64,000 nt of DNA from Cryoendolithus antarcticus (lineage: Eukaryota > Ascomycota > Dothideomycetes > Cladosporiales > Cladosporiaceae). The position numbers and the translations under genes are program-made. Below are positions 11,436-22,538 of this stretch, piece by piece. How positions within the stretch are numbered: the stretch's first letter is position 1; every line of letters starts with the position of its first letter. The stretch is from the NCBI GenBank assembly GCA_002077065.1, contig NAJO01000015.1:248001-312000 (forward strand), given 5' to 3'. The notes below the pieces were generated by a model. It was not told the DNA's origin and did no database searches. It worked only from the letters and a program-made list of their open reading frames with translations.

Positions 11436-12269
11436 TCAGCACTCCCTGCCCCACCCAAACCCATAGCCATCCCAATGCGCAGGCACCACTCTCACGTTGT
11501 CGGTACTCCTCTCCTTGTCCAGCTTTTCCACAACCTCGTCAACTCCATCGAAGATTCTCACCACATCAACGTACCCCACAAGCATACCTGCACCACACAA
11601 CGTACCCACGAGGTTATTCAACCCGCTGAAATTGTCTCCATAGCGTACGGTCTCGGCCTCGCCGTCGTCGCCAGTCGTCCATGTCTGGTACCTCGGCGGC
11701 CCACTACCCTCGACGCAGATCCGTATCTCAGTAAGACGGAGGTGCTGTGGCAAAGGGTGCGTCCAACGGAGGTGCGAACCGCAGTGGAGAATAGCGTTAA
11801 GCAGCTGGTACAGGCAAGGTACAGTTTCCGTTGGTCCGCCATCGCCCCAGAATCGAATATCCTCGGCAGCATTGATAGTAACGTCCAGGACGCTGACATC
11901 GTGAGGAGCGCACGGCAACCTACGCCACGTGACTGCGCCGATGCCGCGTCTGGGAAGCTCGACGTCCAGCTTCCAAGTAGTCAAATCGTTGCTTCGAGAT
12001 TCTCCATGATCCACAGTGCCGTGCATGTAATTCGAAAGCTCGTCGTTGACGGATTTGCAGACCAGTGCGAGGCTCGTCCAGGGTACGACATGCTCTCTTA
12101 ACGGTCCTTCTGGATGTTCTGATCTGTCGTAAAAGCGCTGACTGCCATAGCGCTGGTACCAGTCCTTCGCTACCTTGTAGTCGACATCGGTCCCGAGAAC
12201 ATGTGCGTAGATGTTGTCGCGTAGCTCCCGCGGCAGGCCAAGCAGTGTTGCCTCGTTGCGAGGTGGCAT
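11436..12269 (-). CDS. F-box-like / 2EXR-type hypothetical protein
   Basis: A 277-residue intronless protein. Near the N-terminus (residues 9-25) it has the L-L-x-L-P-R-E-L-R-x-x-I-Y pattern common to a large fungal family of F-box-like proteins, which are often annotated only as hypothetical. Such proteins may serve as substrate adaptors of SCF ubiquitin ligases, but the rest of this one has no repeat domain that would show what it binds. ATG at 12269 is the first in frame. It converges on the dehydrogenase gene. Confidence 0.7.
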   Translation of the reverse strand: MPPRNEATLLGLPRELRDNIYAHVLGTDVDYKVAKDWYQRYGSQRFYDRSEHPEGPLREHVVPWTSLALVCKSVNDELSNYMHGTVDHGESRSNDLTTWKLDVELPRRGIGAVTWRRLPCAPHDVSVLDVTINAAEDIRFWGDGGPTETVPCLYQLLNAILHCGSHLRWTHPLPQHLRLTEIRICVEGSGPPRYQTWTTGDDGEAETVRYGDNFSGLNNLVGTLCGAGMLVGYVDVVRIFDGVDEVVEKLDKERSTDNVRVVPAHWDGYGFGWGREC

Positions 12270-13070
12270 GATAGTGGGACGATGCGATCACTTTGACAAT
12301 CCTGTAATGTAGCTGCGAAGACTTTGCGATTCTGCGGAGTCAGTGCTGTAAGTGTAGTCGATGAGTTGTGGATCTGTAGAGTGAAGGTCGCACCACGATC
12401 AGGCTGCTAGACCAGGCAGCAGATGTGTGCTAGCTGTCGACCTGACGCATGCGTCCTCTCGGCTTTATCTTGCAGCCTTGCAGAGATGTCGCCTAACCGC
12501 AAGACGGCAGTTGTACCGAATTGGTGAAGGGAATTGAACGCAACAGACTCCTGGTGTTGAGCTATCGAGAGGGGCCGAGGAATAGGAATCAAGGTATCAG
12601 CGTAACGTCTCTCGAAGACGGTGCGACCTACATAACATGAGGCGGTGCGGCTGATAGGAGCACAGGGAGAACATACGCGTTGAAGTCTCGGGACTCCGCA
12701 TCGTCAACAATGTTTCACAGTCACGTGCTGGCACGCATGCAAGTGAGTGAAGTCACAAGCCTGAACACCATATTGCGAGAAGCAAATCCAAGTCGGTCCC
12801 AGCCTGGTTCAGCGACGAAGCTACACCACAATACTGAGTGCCATGTTATGACCATAAGTATCCTCAAGCTTATTATCCTATGGACTGACATCCTTGTAGT
12901 CTGCCTATTGCACTCATCTTCACCCACAGAAGTTCGTCTGACGAGGGACAGTCACTCATCGACGGCACCCACCTTGCTTCCACCATCACCTCCTCGCCAC
13001 ATTCCCCATTGCGACCATCATCGACCAGAGTCCTTCGTCCAACAGAGCTTCGCCACGGCCGTATGAGAGG
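12270..13070. other. Divergent intergenic region
   Basis: About 800 bp between the start of the F-box-like gene (minus) and the start of the next gene (plus). It should hold both promoters. No motif stands out. Confidence 0.55.
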
Positions 13071-14279
13071 ATGGCGCTACCATCCGCAGCCGCAAAGCAA
13101 AAGAAAAGTGGCGCAGATCCTCCAATCAAGCGATCTAGAGGGATCAAGGTCAAGAAGGCTGTACCGACCCCAGAGCCAGGGCGCTCAGTGACCCCAGCGA
13201 TTGAGTCGAAGCTGGCCCAGCATGACCCAGATCCTCCGCAAAAGCAGTCTAGAGGGGTCAAAGTCAAGGACAAAATTGCCTCCGAGGGGGGCTCCCACTC
13301 TCCCAGCCCAGCGATCAAGCAGGAGATCAAAGCCGAGCATCCGCTTGTCCCCACTGTGAAGCTCGAGGACATCAAGATCAAGAAGGAGAACAATGATGAA
13401 GACTTGTTGCAAAGAGCCAAGACTGTGGCGACCATTAAGTCGGAGTACCCAACGCGAGGAGGGACGCCTCCAGTCAAGCCGAGCAAGCAAATCCCATTCC
13501 CGGAGAAGCCGCGTCCTAAAGTGGAGGAGCTGCAGCCGGTCCGCATGCGCACCGTACACGAGATCACTGCAATCCGTCGCGAGATTGGGAAGGCGCTGGA
13601 GCGCGAGTTCAGCGGGCTCAACAAGCTCATGAAGTATGCCCCAAAGCTCTCAGGCGAGGCACAAGCGGAGCTCGAGCGTGATACCGCTCTGAAATATGCG
13701 GAAGATCGAGTCGCGAAGGGCATACACATCAGCTGCGAGTTTCGCGAGTTTGAGGGCTATGTGGCGCCAGTATCGAGAAAGGATAATTCGGAGCATGAGG
13801 CTGACAAGGCCGAGAGGTTCGACAAGCAGTTGGCGAGTATGATGAATGTGTATGAGCAAGAGAAGCCCAGGATGCCCGAGCCCAAAGTCTTTGCGCAGCA
13901 GAAGCTAGCCACACCTCGCAAGTCCATGCCCGGCCAGGCTGCAGAGCTGTTCCAGGGTAAGAAGCCAGTCGCTAAGGGCGGACCAGTCGATCGTGATGCG
14001 TCTCGTACGATGACTCCTGACTGGAGGGATCGCTCGGTGACAGGCACGTCCGCTAGCTACACGCCCCAGCCTGAGCAGGAAGCCGTGGCATGTTGGGAGC
14101 TCGGGTTTGACACCAAGTCAAGCCCAGCCGAATGGATATGGAAGCAGTCAGGAGGATGGAGCGAGCTGGTTCCCACTCCGATGATCAAGGTTGAAGCGGG
14201 AGGCAAGCGTAAGCTGGAGTCGATCGAGGAGATCGAGGAGCAGGGCAGTCCGAGGGCCAAGAAGATGAAGCTGGTATGA
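13071..14279 (+). CDS. Hypothetical nuclear protein rich in SUMO-type consensus motifs
   Basis: 402 residues, one exon. No known domain. The N-terminal half holds two near-copies of a basic motif (S-R-G-I-K-V-K and S-R-G-V-K-V-K, each preceded by D-P-P). It also has six matches to the SUMO acceptor consensus psi-K-x-E (IKQE, IKAE, VKLE, IKKE, IKSE in the N-terminal half; IKVE near the C-terminus). A conserved-looking helical segment lies in the middle (about residues 160-250), and the protein ends in a basic K-K-M-K-L-V, which together with an upstream K-R-K could be a nuclear localisation signal. I infer a SUMO-regulated nuclear or chromatin protein; there is no homologue I can name. The ATG at 13071 is the first in frame. 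Confidence 0.65.
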   Translation: MALPSAAAKQKKSGADPPIKRSRGIKVKKAVPTPEPGRSVTPAIESKLAQHDPDPPQKQSRGVKVKDKIASEGGSHSPSPAIKQEIKAEHPLVPTVKLEDIKIKKENNDEDLLQRAKTVATIKSEYPTRGGTPPVKPSKQIPFPEKPRPKVEELQPVRMRTVHEITAIRREIGKALEREFSGLNKLMKYAPKLSGEAQAELERDTALKYAEDRVAKGIHISCEFREFEGYVAPVSRKDNSEHEADKAERFDKQLASMMNVYEQEKPRMPEPKVFAQQKLATPRKSMPGQAAELFQGKKPVAKGGPVDRDASRTMTPDWRDRSVTGTSASYTPQPEQEAVACWELGFDTKSSPAEWIWKQSGGWSELVPTPMIKVEAGGKRKLESIEEIEEQGSPRAKKMKLV

Positions 14280-14471
14280 CGAGGCTCGGTAGGCTGCTGT
14301 ATCGACGGTGCATCGGTCAAGTGGCGATGAACATCCGCGGATGTGTTTCAGGGAGAAAGCTGAGCGTTCCAGATACTTGTGTTTAGCTGAGCCAGGGCTG
14401 AGCACTTCATAGCTGGTCTTGAGGGAGGCAGTAGATGACTACAGCCGAGGATGTCGGATCAGGGGATCATA

Positions 14472-14981
14472 TCATCGACCACGTTTCCTGTGACTCTCAT
14501 GTTCCCCTCGCTGCTCCTGTACAATCTTCCTCACAGCCTGACTGACACTCTCCCTCACCTCATTCATACTCGCCGTGATCGCAATCGGGTCCTTCACCAC
14601 ACCAATCAACGCTGCACCGCATAGATCTCGCTCCTGCTCAGCTCCAGTCCCCTCGACCGCTAGTCGTCGTCCATCTGGACTCCATCCCAGCCTCCTCAAC
14701 TCGTCCTTGAAAGCCTCCTTGATCCTTTTGCCCACCTTATCGCGGACATAAGCACTCTTCGACAGACCCGCGGGTGTGAGAACTCTCCAGTGTAGTTTGC
14801 TGGGGTCAAACGATGCAAGCCGTCTCTGTGTACGGATATGGAAGGGATGTTTGCTCGATGGACCCGCGAGGTTGCGCGTAGTCTCAAGTGTTGCGATGTT
14901 TAGTGGGCGAGGACGGGGATCGAAGTTGATGTAGAGAAGCTTCTTGGCTGGGGAGAGGGCCTTGGTAGAAGCCTGGGTCAT
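14472..14981 (-). CDS. Hypothetical basic protein
   Basis: 169 residues, intronless, strongly basic. The central part (residues 60-105) has an amphipathic helical look with the pattern L-S-K-S-A-Y-V-R and then L-R-R-L-G-W. Such small basic proteins in fungi are often mitochondrial or nucleolar, but I do not recognise this one. It converges on the SUMO-motif gene with a 192 bp gap. Confidence 0.6.
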   Translation of the reverse strand: MTQASTKALSPAKKLLYINFDPRPRPLNIATLETTRNLAGPSSKHPFHIRTQRRLASFDPSKLHWRVLTPAGLSKSAYVRDKVGKRIKEAFKDELRRLGWSPDGRRLAVEGTGAEQERDLCGAALIGVVKDPIAITASMNEVRESVSQAVRKIVQEQRGEHESHRKRGR

Positions 14982-15267
14982 TTGGCAGGCATTGCTGAGG
15001 TAAAGGATAAGGTATGCTGTCCGCTGGGAGTTGTGGAGGTTGAAGTCTGGACGCTCGGCGTTGAACGCCGATGATGCCTGTCATGCATCTGCTCGATGGC
15101 AGCAGATGTAGAAACAGACATACACATGTAATTATATTGACATCGACTCACTTATTGCTAATTGTCCGACTCGATCCGATCCTAAGCAGGAAATCAGATC
15201 CAGACATCGACCGAACCGCAGCGCGCCTTGCGACCATTGCCATCTCGACTCCATCTGAACCGCCACC

Positions 15268-15785
15268 ATGAAGACCATAACCTGGGTAAAGATGATCGCA
15301 GCGTACGCACTTCACTCGGCCACTATCGAGCCTCGTCGCTAATAGCATTTCAGAGGCGCAAGCTGCTGCATTGGCGGTCCAGCACTGATATACTACGTTA
15401 CACCATCAGAAGAGGAACTCTTCTCGGTACGAACATCGTTCCCAAACCGTATCCATGTGGTCATCTAACGAGATACTAGCGATACAACCCCGAACTCCAA
15501 CGACGCTCGCTTGAGAACCGCAAAGGCAAGCAAGAAGACTTTGACACTTTCGTCACGAGACTAAAGCAGTACTCGAAGAGCGACAAGCCAAGTATGTCTT
15601 GGCTTCCATTCTTCTCACTGTGTTCATCATCTCGGATACTGACCCAAATTGCAGTATGGACAGCCTGGGAGGAAGACGACGAGAAGACCCGCAAGCTAGG
15701 CGTACAAGCCATGCTTGAGGCAAAGCGGGCAGAGGACGCAGCAGCAGAGGCGAGACGGCAGGAGATCAAGGGTTCATTGAGATAA
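15268..15785 (+). CDS. cbp4: Cytochrome bc1 assembly factor CBP4
   Basis: CBP4 is an inner-mitochondrial-membrane protein that helps assemble cytochrome b into complex III. Four exons: 15268-15302, 15354-15426, 15480-15591, 15655-15785, coding 116 residues, the usual CBP4 size. All introns have GT/AG ends. The assembled protein has an N-terminal W-V-K-M start, a single membrane segment (about residues 8-27), then the family signature R-Y-N-P-E-L-Q-x-R-S-L-E-N, followed by K-S-D-K-P-I-W and a charged Ala/Glu/Arg-rich helix at the C-terminus. The ATG at 15268 is in the good context CCACCATGA. It converges on YIF1 with 194 bp between stops. Confidence 0.9.
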
Positions 15786-15979
15786 TGGCATTGAGATTGA
15801 GGGTACTGGGGCGTTTGTATCATAGCTTTGACCTTCGAATGTGTCTAAAACTGATTTGCTCAAGAGTCTCATGGTGAGAACTCGCAAGGAGCTTTTCGCT
15901 TGAACGCTGCAAAATACCAAACACCTCCCGACCCAATGCGTTGACTCACTACCGAAGTGCGCTTTCTGATGGACTGTCT

Positions 15980-17117
15980 CTACTTCCCAGCCCTCACGGG
16001 AGACCAGTCGAGCCTTGTCAGCCACCACATGAGTGCAAATTGCACTACGTAGGTGTAGATGAAGAGGAACTGCATACGTCCCCTTCGCTGTCCCTTGGCG
16101 ATCGTCTGCATGCTCGGGTTGCCTGGCGATGAGTCTGAGGGCAGCAAGACGTACTTCAAGGACCGGAGCTGTGTCAAAGTCAGTGCTTGTCCTTGCAGCC
16201 ATTACCGGAGAAGAGCCTACCAAAAAGAACGCATTCGCCATGAACGTGTAACCCAACACTGAGTACCCCACCCAGCCCCTGGTGCTCCTTCCCCCGCTCG
16301 AAAATGCAGCCACGACAAGCGTGACAATCACCCCGACAAACTTATACCCCGAGTACGAGATCAAATCGTAGAACTGACTCTCCGAGTTGATACTCAAAAA
16401 GTACCTCCCCAACCACAGTATAGCCTGCTCCAACAATATACTGCCCCCTGCATTCCCCAACATACTACTCAGCAACTCCGGCTTGAACTTTCCGTTTACT
16501 CCTGCAATCAGCGTGCTCAGTAGCACATACGTCGTGAATGCCATGATGGGAATGTACATGTCTGGGCTATTGACATCCTCTCGCGGAGGGAGGAAGGAAG
16601 CTGAGGAGCCGGAAGCGGAGGAGGAGTTGTGCGAGACTTGCCGGGACCAGGGTTTGTGGCGCCAGGGGAAGAGGACTATGAGGAGTTTGCGGAGGACGTA
16701 GGCGTTAGAGACGTTGAAGTAGTGTTTCAGGGCGGAGACGTTGACGAAGCGGTTGAACTGGGCCATATGTTAGCGAGATGGTCCAACGACTTAAAGAACA
16801 ATCTTGCAGCATACGTTCTGCTCCATGACCTGCTGTCCAGCCGCTATGCCCTGCCCAGCAAACCCCATGGCTAGCCTTGCCGTGTTGTCGTCCATGAAGC
16901 CGCCGAACGCTGGGTGCATGTTATTTCCTGTATTGCCTGACATTCCAGCTTGCTGTCCTTGACTTTGTGGAGAGTTCCCGTAACCATAGCCGCCGTTCTG
17001 AGAGACTGGAGGAGGTGGACTTCGTAGATGGGGTACTGTCGAGACGTGTTGGGGGATTGGGTGGTGAAGGGGAGGGCTTTGGGCGGGTGGTATGGAGGAG
17101 TAGGCTGGTCGCTGCAT
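15980..17117 (-). CDS. yif1: YIF1 family protein of ER-Golgi transport
   Basis: YIF1 is a multi-pass membrane protein that works with YIP1 and Rab GTPases in vesicle traffic between ER and Golgi. Three exons on the minus strand: 17117-16815, 16757-16221, 16168-15980; introns 16758-16814 (57 nt) and 16169-16220 (52 nt). The product is 342 residues. The first about 100 residues are a Pro/Gly/Gln-rich cytosolic region ending in a G-F-A-G-Q-G-type segment; then comes the YIF1 core with Y-I-P-I-M-A-F-T-T-Y and about five hydrophobic segments, the last near the C-terminus. Length and order match the family. Confidence 0.9.
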
Positions 17118-19041
17118 GGTTGCGATTGTGTGTCAGGGAGAGGGAAGTCTGGACTATTTCTTTAGAGCCTATGTGAAGGCCATCTGTTGTCTGACATGTG
17201 CTCTTGGCGCAACTTTTTGTGGAGTGAACAGCTGGATATATCGCGAAAGTATGTTTCGCGCGCCGTAGTCACTGAGTCATGTCGGTCGATCTTGGGCGGC
17301 CCCGATACATGTATATTTGAATCCACAATCATTACTCTAATGCTCGACATCTGCAGTAGCAATCGCAAGGCAGGCGATCTGATGGCCACAAAACTTGGCT
17401 GCGTCGAATCTTCAGAAGTTGAAGCGACGAGCATCCAGCTTTCCGCAAAGCTACGCCCCTGCTATTGACAGCATGCTATCGCTGCCATCACGTGTTCGCA
17501 CATCAACGCCGCTTGCGAAGCGCGAGGACAGGCGCTCGCCTGGACGTTCAATGGAGCGGTAGACTTGCATGGACGTTATACGATATGCGCGGCATCATGA
17601 AACCCAACACCTCCGGCGTCTGCAGGTACCGCGAGGTGCAGCATGCTACAGCGTAACGCCTATGCATCAGGCGCTTTGGGATTGACTCTGACGCCCGGCA
17701 TCTCTTGAACAGCATCGAGATTGGGTAGCATGTCTATATGCTTCTCAGCGAGAGCTGCACATATATCAGACATACACGGCTCTGTTGATCGCGGCATCGG
17801 ATAAATGCATGCTCCGCAGAGATAGTAGTACGCACACCACATAGACCCCATCTCTTGGTACAACGATTACACATGTCCATCAACGTGCTCGTGCTCGTGC
17901 TCCTGGGTCTCGATTCACGCCCATCATGTTCGTGACGAACGAGCTCATATCGACTCGAGACGAGATCGATGACAGCCAATCGATTGCAATACTTGGCACG
18001 GCGGAAAAATTGCGCTAATCCAATCTGGTCTGAGCAGCGCTTACACCCTCGACCTCACTGGCCCCCCACGCTGCACAACCATTAATCATGCAGCCAGCGA
18101 GTGCCTTCTCGCTGGAGCGTCTTCGCCACCCTATTCGTTCCAGTGGCATGTACGCGAGCACTATCGACTCCATCGATTGCGCGAACACGATCCATTTGCC
18201 GATGATCCCGAGACAGATAGGGTGACGTTGACATACACTTGGTGCTCTCGAGGTTGCGAAAAACGCGACAGCCCGAAGCAGATCTGCTTGCAGTGCGATC
18301 AAAGCCCACCACGATCATGGTACCCGTGGTCACCAGATATTCGGTGTGTTTGACGGTGAAGGAGGCCAGGGCAAGGTTGTTGCGGAGGCGGCCGGCTCGG
18401 TCCCTGCTGTGGCCTGCATGAAGTAAGCGTTGACGTCTCCCCACATGCATATCACATCCAATCTCGAGATCAGCCGAAGCGCTCTCCACTCCGCCCATCA
18501 CGCTGCTTGAGGAAGCGCGAAACACTAACAACGATGTCGGCAACGTTGGAGGCGCTCGAGATGCATGCATCGCATATCTCGATCGAGTGATGCCCAGAGT
18601 CGACAAGGGTAATAGTACCCATTGAGGTGACAGGGTCTAGACTAGGTGCTCTAGCGTGCCTTGCAGCGAGCCTACCGCTGCTCCGCATCTGCATGTGTGC
18701 TGCACGAGGTATGAACTGGATATATCCATGCTGTATCACGCACTCGCCTCGCGCGCGCGGGTCAGCTTGTGCGACTTCTTTTCCTCTTCTCCGCTTTCTC
18801 GCTGTCTTGCATCTCTTACATCATTCCAACGAGCATCGAGCATCTCATTTCGCATAGCAAGACTGCGCATAGCATGTAGCGGTACTGCTGAACGTTGAAG
18901 AAGAGACTAGTGGCTGCGACTACGAAGGCGCACTGGTCCAGCTGCCAGACTCGAGCAGAAAGCGGTCAGCTTCCGTACGGTCGCTGTGGCAGGAACGCCA
19001 TATCGAAACTGCCACGCTGGTGGCTCTGAGACATAGCCACC
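17118..19041. other. Intergenic region without a recognisable gene
   Basis: Nearly 2 kb between divergent genes (YIF1 and ferric reductase). Open frames are short and overlapping. I see no tRNA, repeats or strong regulatory motif. Confidence 0.55.
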
Positions 19042-21650
19042 ATGCCAGCCTTGGTACATCTTCTGGCGAGGCGCGCAGGGCTTTCAATAGAGGGATTTGA
19101 AGACGAAGAGATCTTGCTGGATGAGTCGCCACCCCAGAACGAGCGATGGAATCTGGAAAAGCGCATCAATGTGCCATACAACTCCAGCAGTCCGCCTGGA
19201 CTGATAGAAGCGAACACTGTAGACCCTTGGTCACAGTCTGGGAAATATGCGCTGGGATGGGTGTACTTTTGCGTCATACTACTTGCAGTGACAATCATCT
19301 TCCGGCTATATCATCTGTGGACAGACAAGATCCGGACAGCATTGCACAAGGACGAAATCCTGAACAGCGCAACAACGGCTTCCCCGGATACAGACTACGA
19401 GCTCTCGGCACTGAGTACGGACAAGTCAACCAACAAATTCTTTCCTCGAGATGGCACGCTTCCGCCACCTCCAAAGACGCAGTCATCTGTTTCTTCGAAC
19501 GGGCTCATGAACAAGCTGATAGCACTCTGTCGATTGGTCTTCTACTGGCCAATCCCGAATATCCGAATGAAGAAGCGCTGGCGGCCCATCGTGTTTCCCT
19601 CGATCGGCGTAATCTGCATCGTCTTTGCAGCTCTTGCGTTCACGATGTTTTATTGCTTCATCCCCCAGCCGCTTTACTGGCAGAGCATCACATATGGCTC
19701 ACCTCCGCTGGCTATCCGAGCAGGCATGCTTGCGGTGGCAATGATGCCTTGGATCGTTGGTCTGAGCATGAAGGCCAACTTCATTTCGATTCTTACTGGG
19801 ATTGGCCACGAGCGGCTGAACGTGCTGCACCGATGGCTGGCGTACATCTGTCTGCTTCTCAGCTTGATCCATACGGTGCCATTCTACGTCCAGCCTTTGT
19901 GGGAGCACGGAGGGACACGGGTATTCCAGTCGTACTTCGCGGCCAACGGCGGGTACATCTACGGCACGGGTACGTACTAGTCGTCATCAGTCACGATACT
20001 CGCAAGACTAACAAAGACGCAGGCATTGCTGCGCTTGTGCCACTGATACTACTCTGTCTGCACTCCCTTCCGCCTCTTCGCAGGGCTTTCTATGAGGTCT
20101 TCGTCATCGTACACGTTCCGCTCTCGATCGTGTTCCTGGGCATGCTCTTCTGGCACTGCCACAACTACCTGACATCCTGGGCCTATCTCTGGGCAACCGC
20201 TGCGATTTGGTTGGCATCATATACGATGCGCATATTCTATCTGAACTGGAGTGTACCATGGCGCATGTCCTGGCTTGTAGGCGAGGAAGCTGCGGTCACA
20301 GTCTTGCCGGAGGATGCAGTGAAGATCACGATCCCGACGCAAGTCCGGTGGCGACCTGGTCAGTACGTGTACTTGCGACTTCCCGGAGTGTCGATCTTCG
20401 AGAACCACCCGTTCACGATTGCATCGCTCTGCAGTGACGAGTTTCCGTCTGGATATGGAGAGGAGTATCGGGACATGGTGCTGGTCTTCCGACCGTTCGG
20501 TGGATTCACGAGGAAGGTGCTGGATAATGCTCTGGACCACGGACCATGGCACACGTACCGAGCGTTCATCGATGGTCCATACGGAGGCATGCGACGGACA
20601 CTCGACTCCTTTGATCACGTAGTGTTGATTGCAGGAGGCAGTGGTATCACAGCCCTTGTCTCGCAGCTGCTGGACTTGATCAAGCGCATGCGTGACGCCA
20701 AAGCCGTGACGAAGACGGTGCATGTGATTTGGGCAATGAAGCGACCGGAAACGATGGAGTGGTTCAAGGAGGAGCTTCGGATATGCAGAGAGTACGCGCC
20801 GCCAGACAGCGTGCACTGTCAATTCTATATCACGACCGCGAAACGGCAGAGCACGACAGGCAAAGTCATGAGCGTGCAGACGCCGAATCGACCAGTCAGC
20901 GCGATGTTCCACGACAAAGTCAACGACGTCTTCCAAAACATCGCCAGTAACCGATACTCCACAGCCTCATCCAATCGCCACTCAGCGCTGATTCGTGACG
21001 AGGCAGCGGGCGACCCAGACCGCGAGAAGGAGCTGCGGACTGAGCAGCAGGATCGGCTGCAACCCCTCCCAGAAGCTCACCTCCGCCCAACGCGAAGCAC
21101 GTCTCGCGGCGAACACCTCGCAGCTCCATTACCAGATACCTCTCACACTCGCCCCTCTACCGACCGCGTTCCCTCCCGCTCCCCAGACGGGCGCATAGTA
21201 GTCGAAGAGACACCTCATCTGCCCCCTCACCCCACCCTCCACGAAAAGCGCCGTTCCAAAAACCTCAGCTTAGACATCTCCGTCGCCCAGAATACCGCCG
21301 CAAACGCCATGCAAACCTACACCGAAACCGGCCAGCCCGCAGCAGCGGACTTCGGCTTCCCTTCAACACCCACAGAATTCCAGAAGAATCTCATGCGCTT
21401 TGCGTTCATGCCCGCGGCGTTGCGGACGAAGAGGTCCGGCTGGAGTACGGAGTGGGGGCGGCCGGAGATTCCGTTCATGTTGAGGGAGATGAGCGAGGAG
21501 TGGACTGGACGGCGGATCTGTGTATTTGTTTGTGGGCCGCCGGCTATGAGGACTGATGTTGCGAGGACTGTGGCGGGGTTGCAGAGGGAGGTTTGGAGGC
21601 ACAAGGGGCGGGATGAAGTGTTTTTGCATGCGGAGAACTATGCTTTGTAG
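19042..21650 (+). CDS. Ferric reductase (FRE/NOX-type) transmembrane protein
   Basis: Moves electrons from cytosolic NADPH through FAD and haem across the membrane to reduce extracellular Fe(III) or Cu(II). Two exons, 19042-19969 and 20023-21650 (intron 53 nt, GTACGT...CAG), 851 residues. An N-terminal membrane segment (about residues 70-95) is followed by the ferric-reductase core with candidate haem ligands His256, His263 and His277 and more in exon 2, then the FAD-binding H-P-F-T-I-A-S, the NADPH G-G-S-G-I-T-A-L loop and a C-terminal C-G-P-P-A-M. About 200 residues of low-complexity, charged sequence interrupt the NADPH domain between the glycine loop and C-G-P-P. The second frame is open before 20023 but lacks the N-terminal membrane part; the exon joining restores it. 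Confidence 0.88.
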
Positions 21651-21848
21651 GCTTGCTTTGGCAGCATCTGGGGCCTGGCATTGGTCTGGCGTTTGGCGAC
21701 GTGATACCCGAGGATGACTGGCATTTTCGTAGCTCTTTTGGCGTCTTGTGAATAGAAGACTCAATAATGCACAATCGCATTAGCGTTGCCATCTCATGGT
21801 AAAGTCTCAATCAGATCTACACTGACGTCCCGCCACTCCCTCTCCGGG

Positions 21849-22515
21849 TCAGCAATCTGCTGCTAAGTTCAGCATGTCCCGTAAGACCGCTTCTATGCTA
21901 TCGTATCTCGAGACCCAGCACCGAGCAACGATGCCATAAATACCTGTCGCGTTCACGATATCGATCGGTCAATATCCATTGCGATATCGGGTCCGCACTT
22001 CGTCCTCCTGGGTTTGCTCCTCCAAATCCGGGAACGGCGCCTCGCCATGCCATAGGTGGCACAGCAGCGTTACCAGTGCGGAGACATCTGTCCTGACCGA
22101 GCACATATCTTCGTCTGCCCACGGATGGCGTGCTTTGGCGTTCTCCTCCAACACGGTTGGCATTTCCGATAGTGCCGTCGGAGCGGTAGAGTTGACCTTG
22201 CAAATCTCCGACTTTGGCGGTGTAGTCAGACGTGATGAAAAAGTTGCTGGCGTTCAGATCGCAGTGAATGAGGTTTCGACTGTGGAGATAGATCAGGCAA
22301 CGAGCGACCTGCTGTCTAATGTTCCATCTGACATCGTCCTACAGTGATTTTCGATCTTTGTGCAGACGCTTTAACGAACCTCGTTCGCGATACTCGAAAC
22401 GCAGTCCATCACGATGGTAACCTCGTGTGAGCCAAGGCGGTCGTAAAGCGCTGATCCCTCATAGAGCGCTTCCATCGCATCAGGCGTGATTGTGTAACAG
22501 ATCATCAGCATCATC
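21849..22515 (-). pseudogene. Decayed protein-kinase gene
   Basis: Pieces of one kinase-like protein are readable in order on the minus strand but in shifting frames. First comes an N-lobe piece ending Y-D-R-L-G-S-H-E; after a shift near 22420, a segment with F-E-Y-R-E-R-G-S-L; then a TAG at 22341-22339; then the catalytic loop H-C-D-L-N-A-S-N and a G-D-L magnesium-site equivalent; after a +1 shift near 22164, a C-lobe with R-T-D-V-S-A-L and P-F-P-D-L; a TGA at 21971-21969; and finally a C-terminal piece with V-A-R-C-W, closing at a TGA at 21851-21849. Two stops and two frame changes in about 670 bp indicate a dead gene. Fungal kinases with this loop form a large expanded family. Splicing cannot easily repair all lesions. 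Confidence 0.75.
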
Positions 22516-22538
22516 TGGCTAGCAGAAAGCAGCATAGC

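Noticed and set aside
19146..20022. The second ferric-reductase frame extends upstream and overlaps exon 1 in another phase
   Set aside because: Exon 1 in the other frame carries the membrane segments and haem histidines, and the 53 nt intron with good signals joins it to exon 2.
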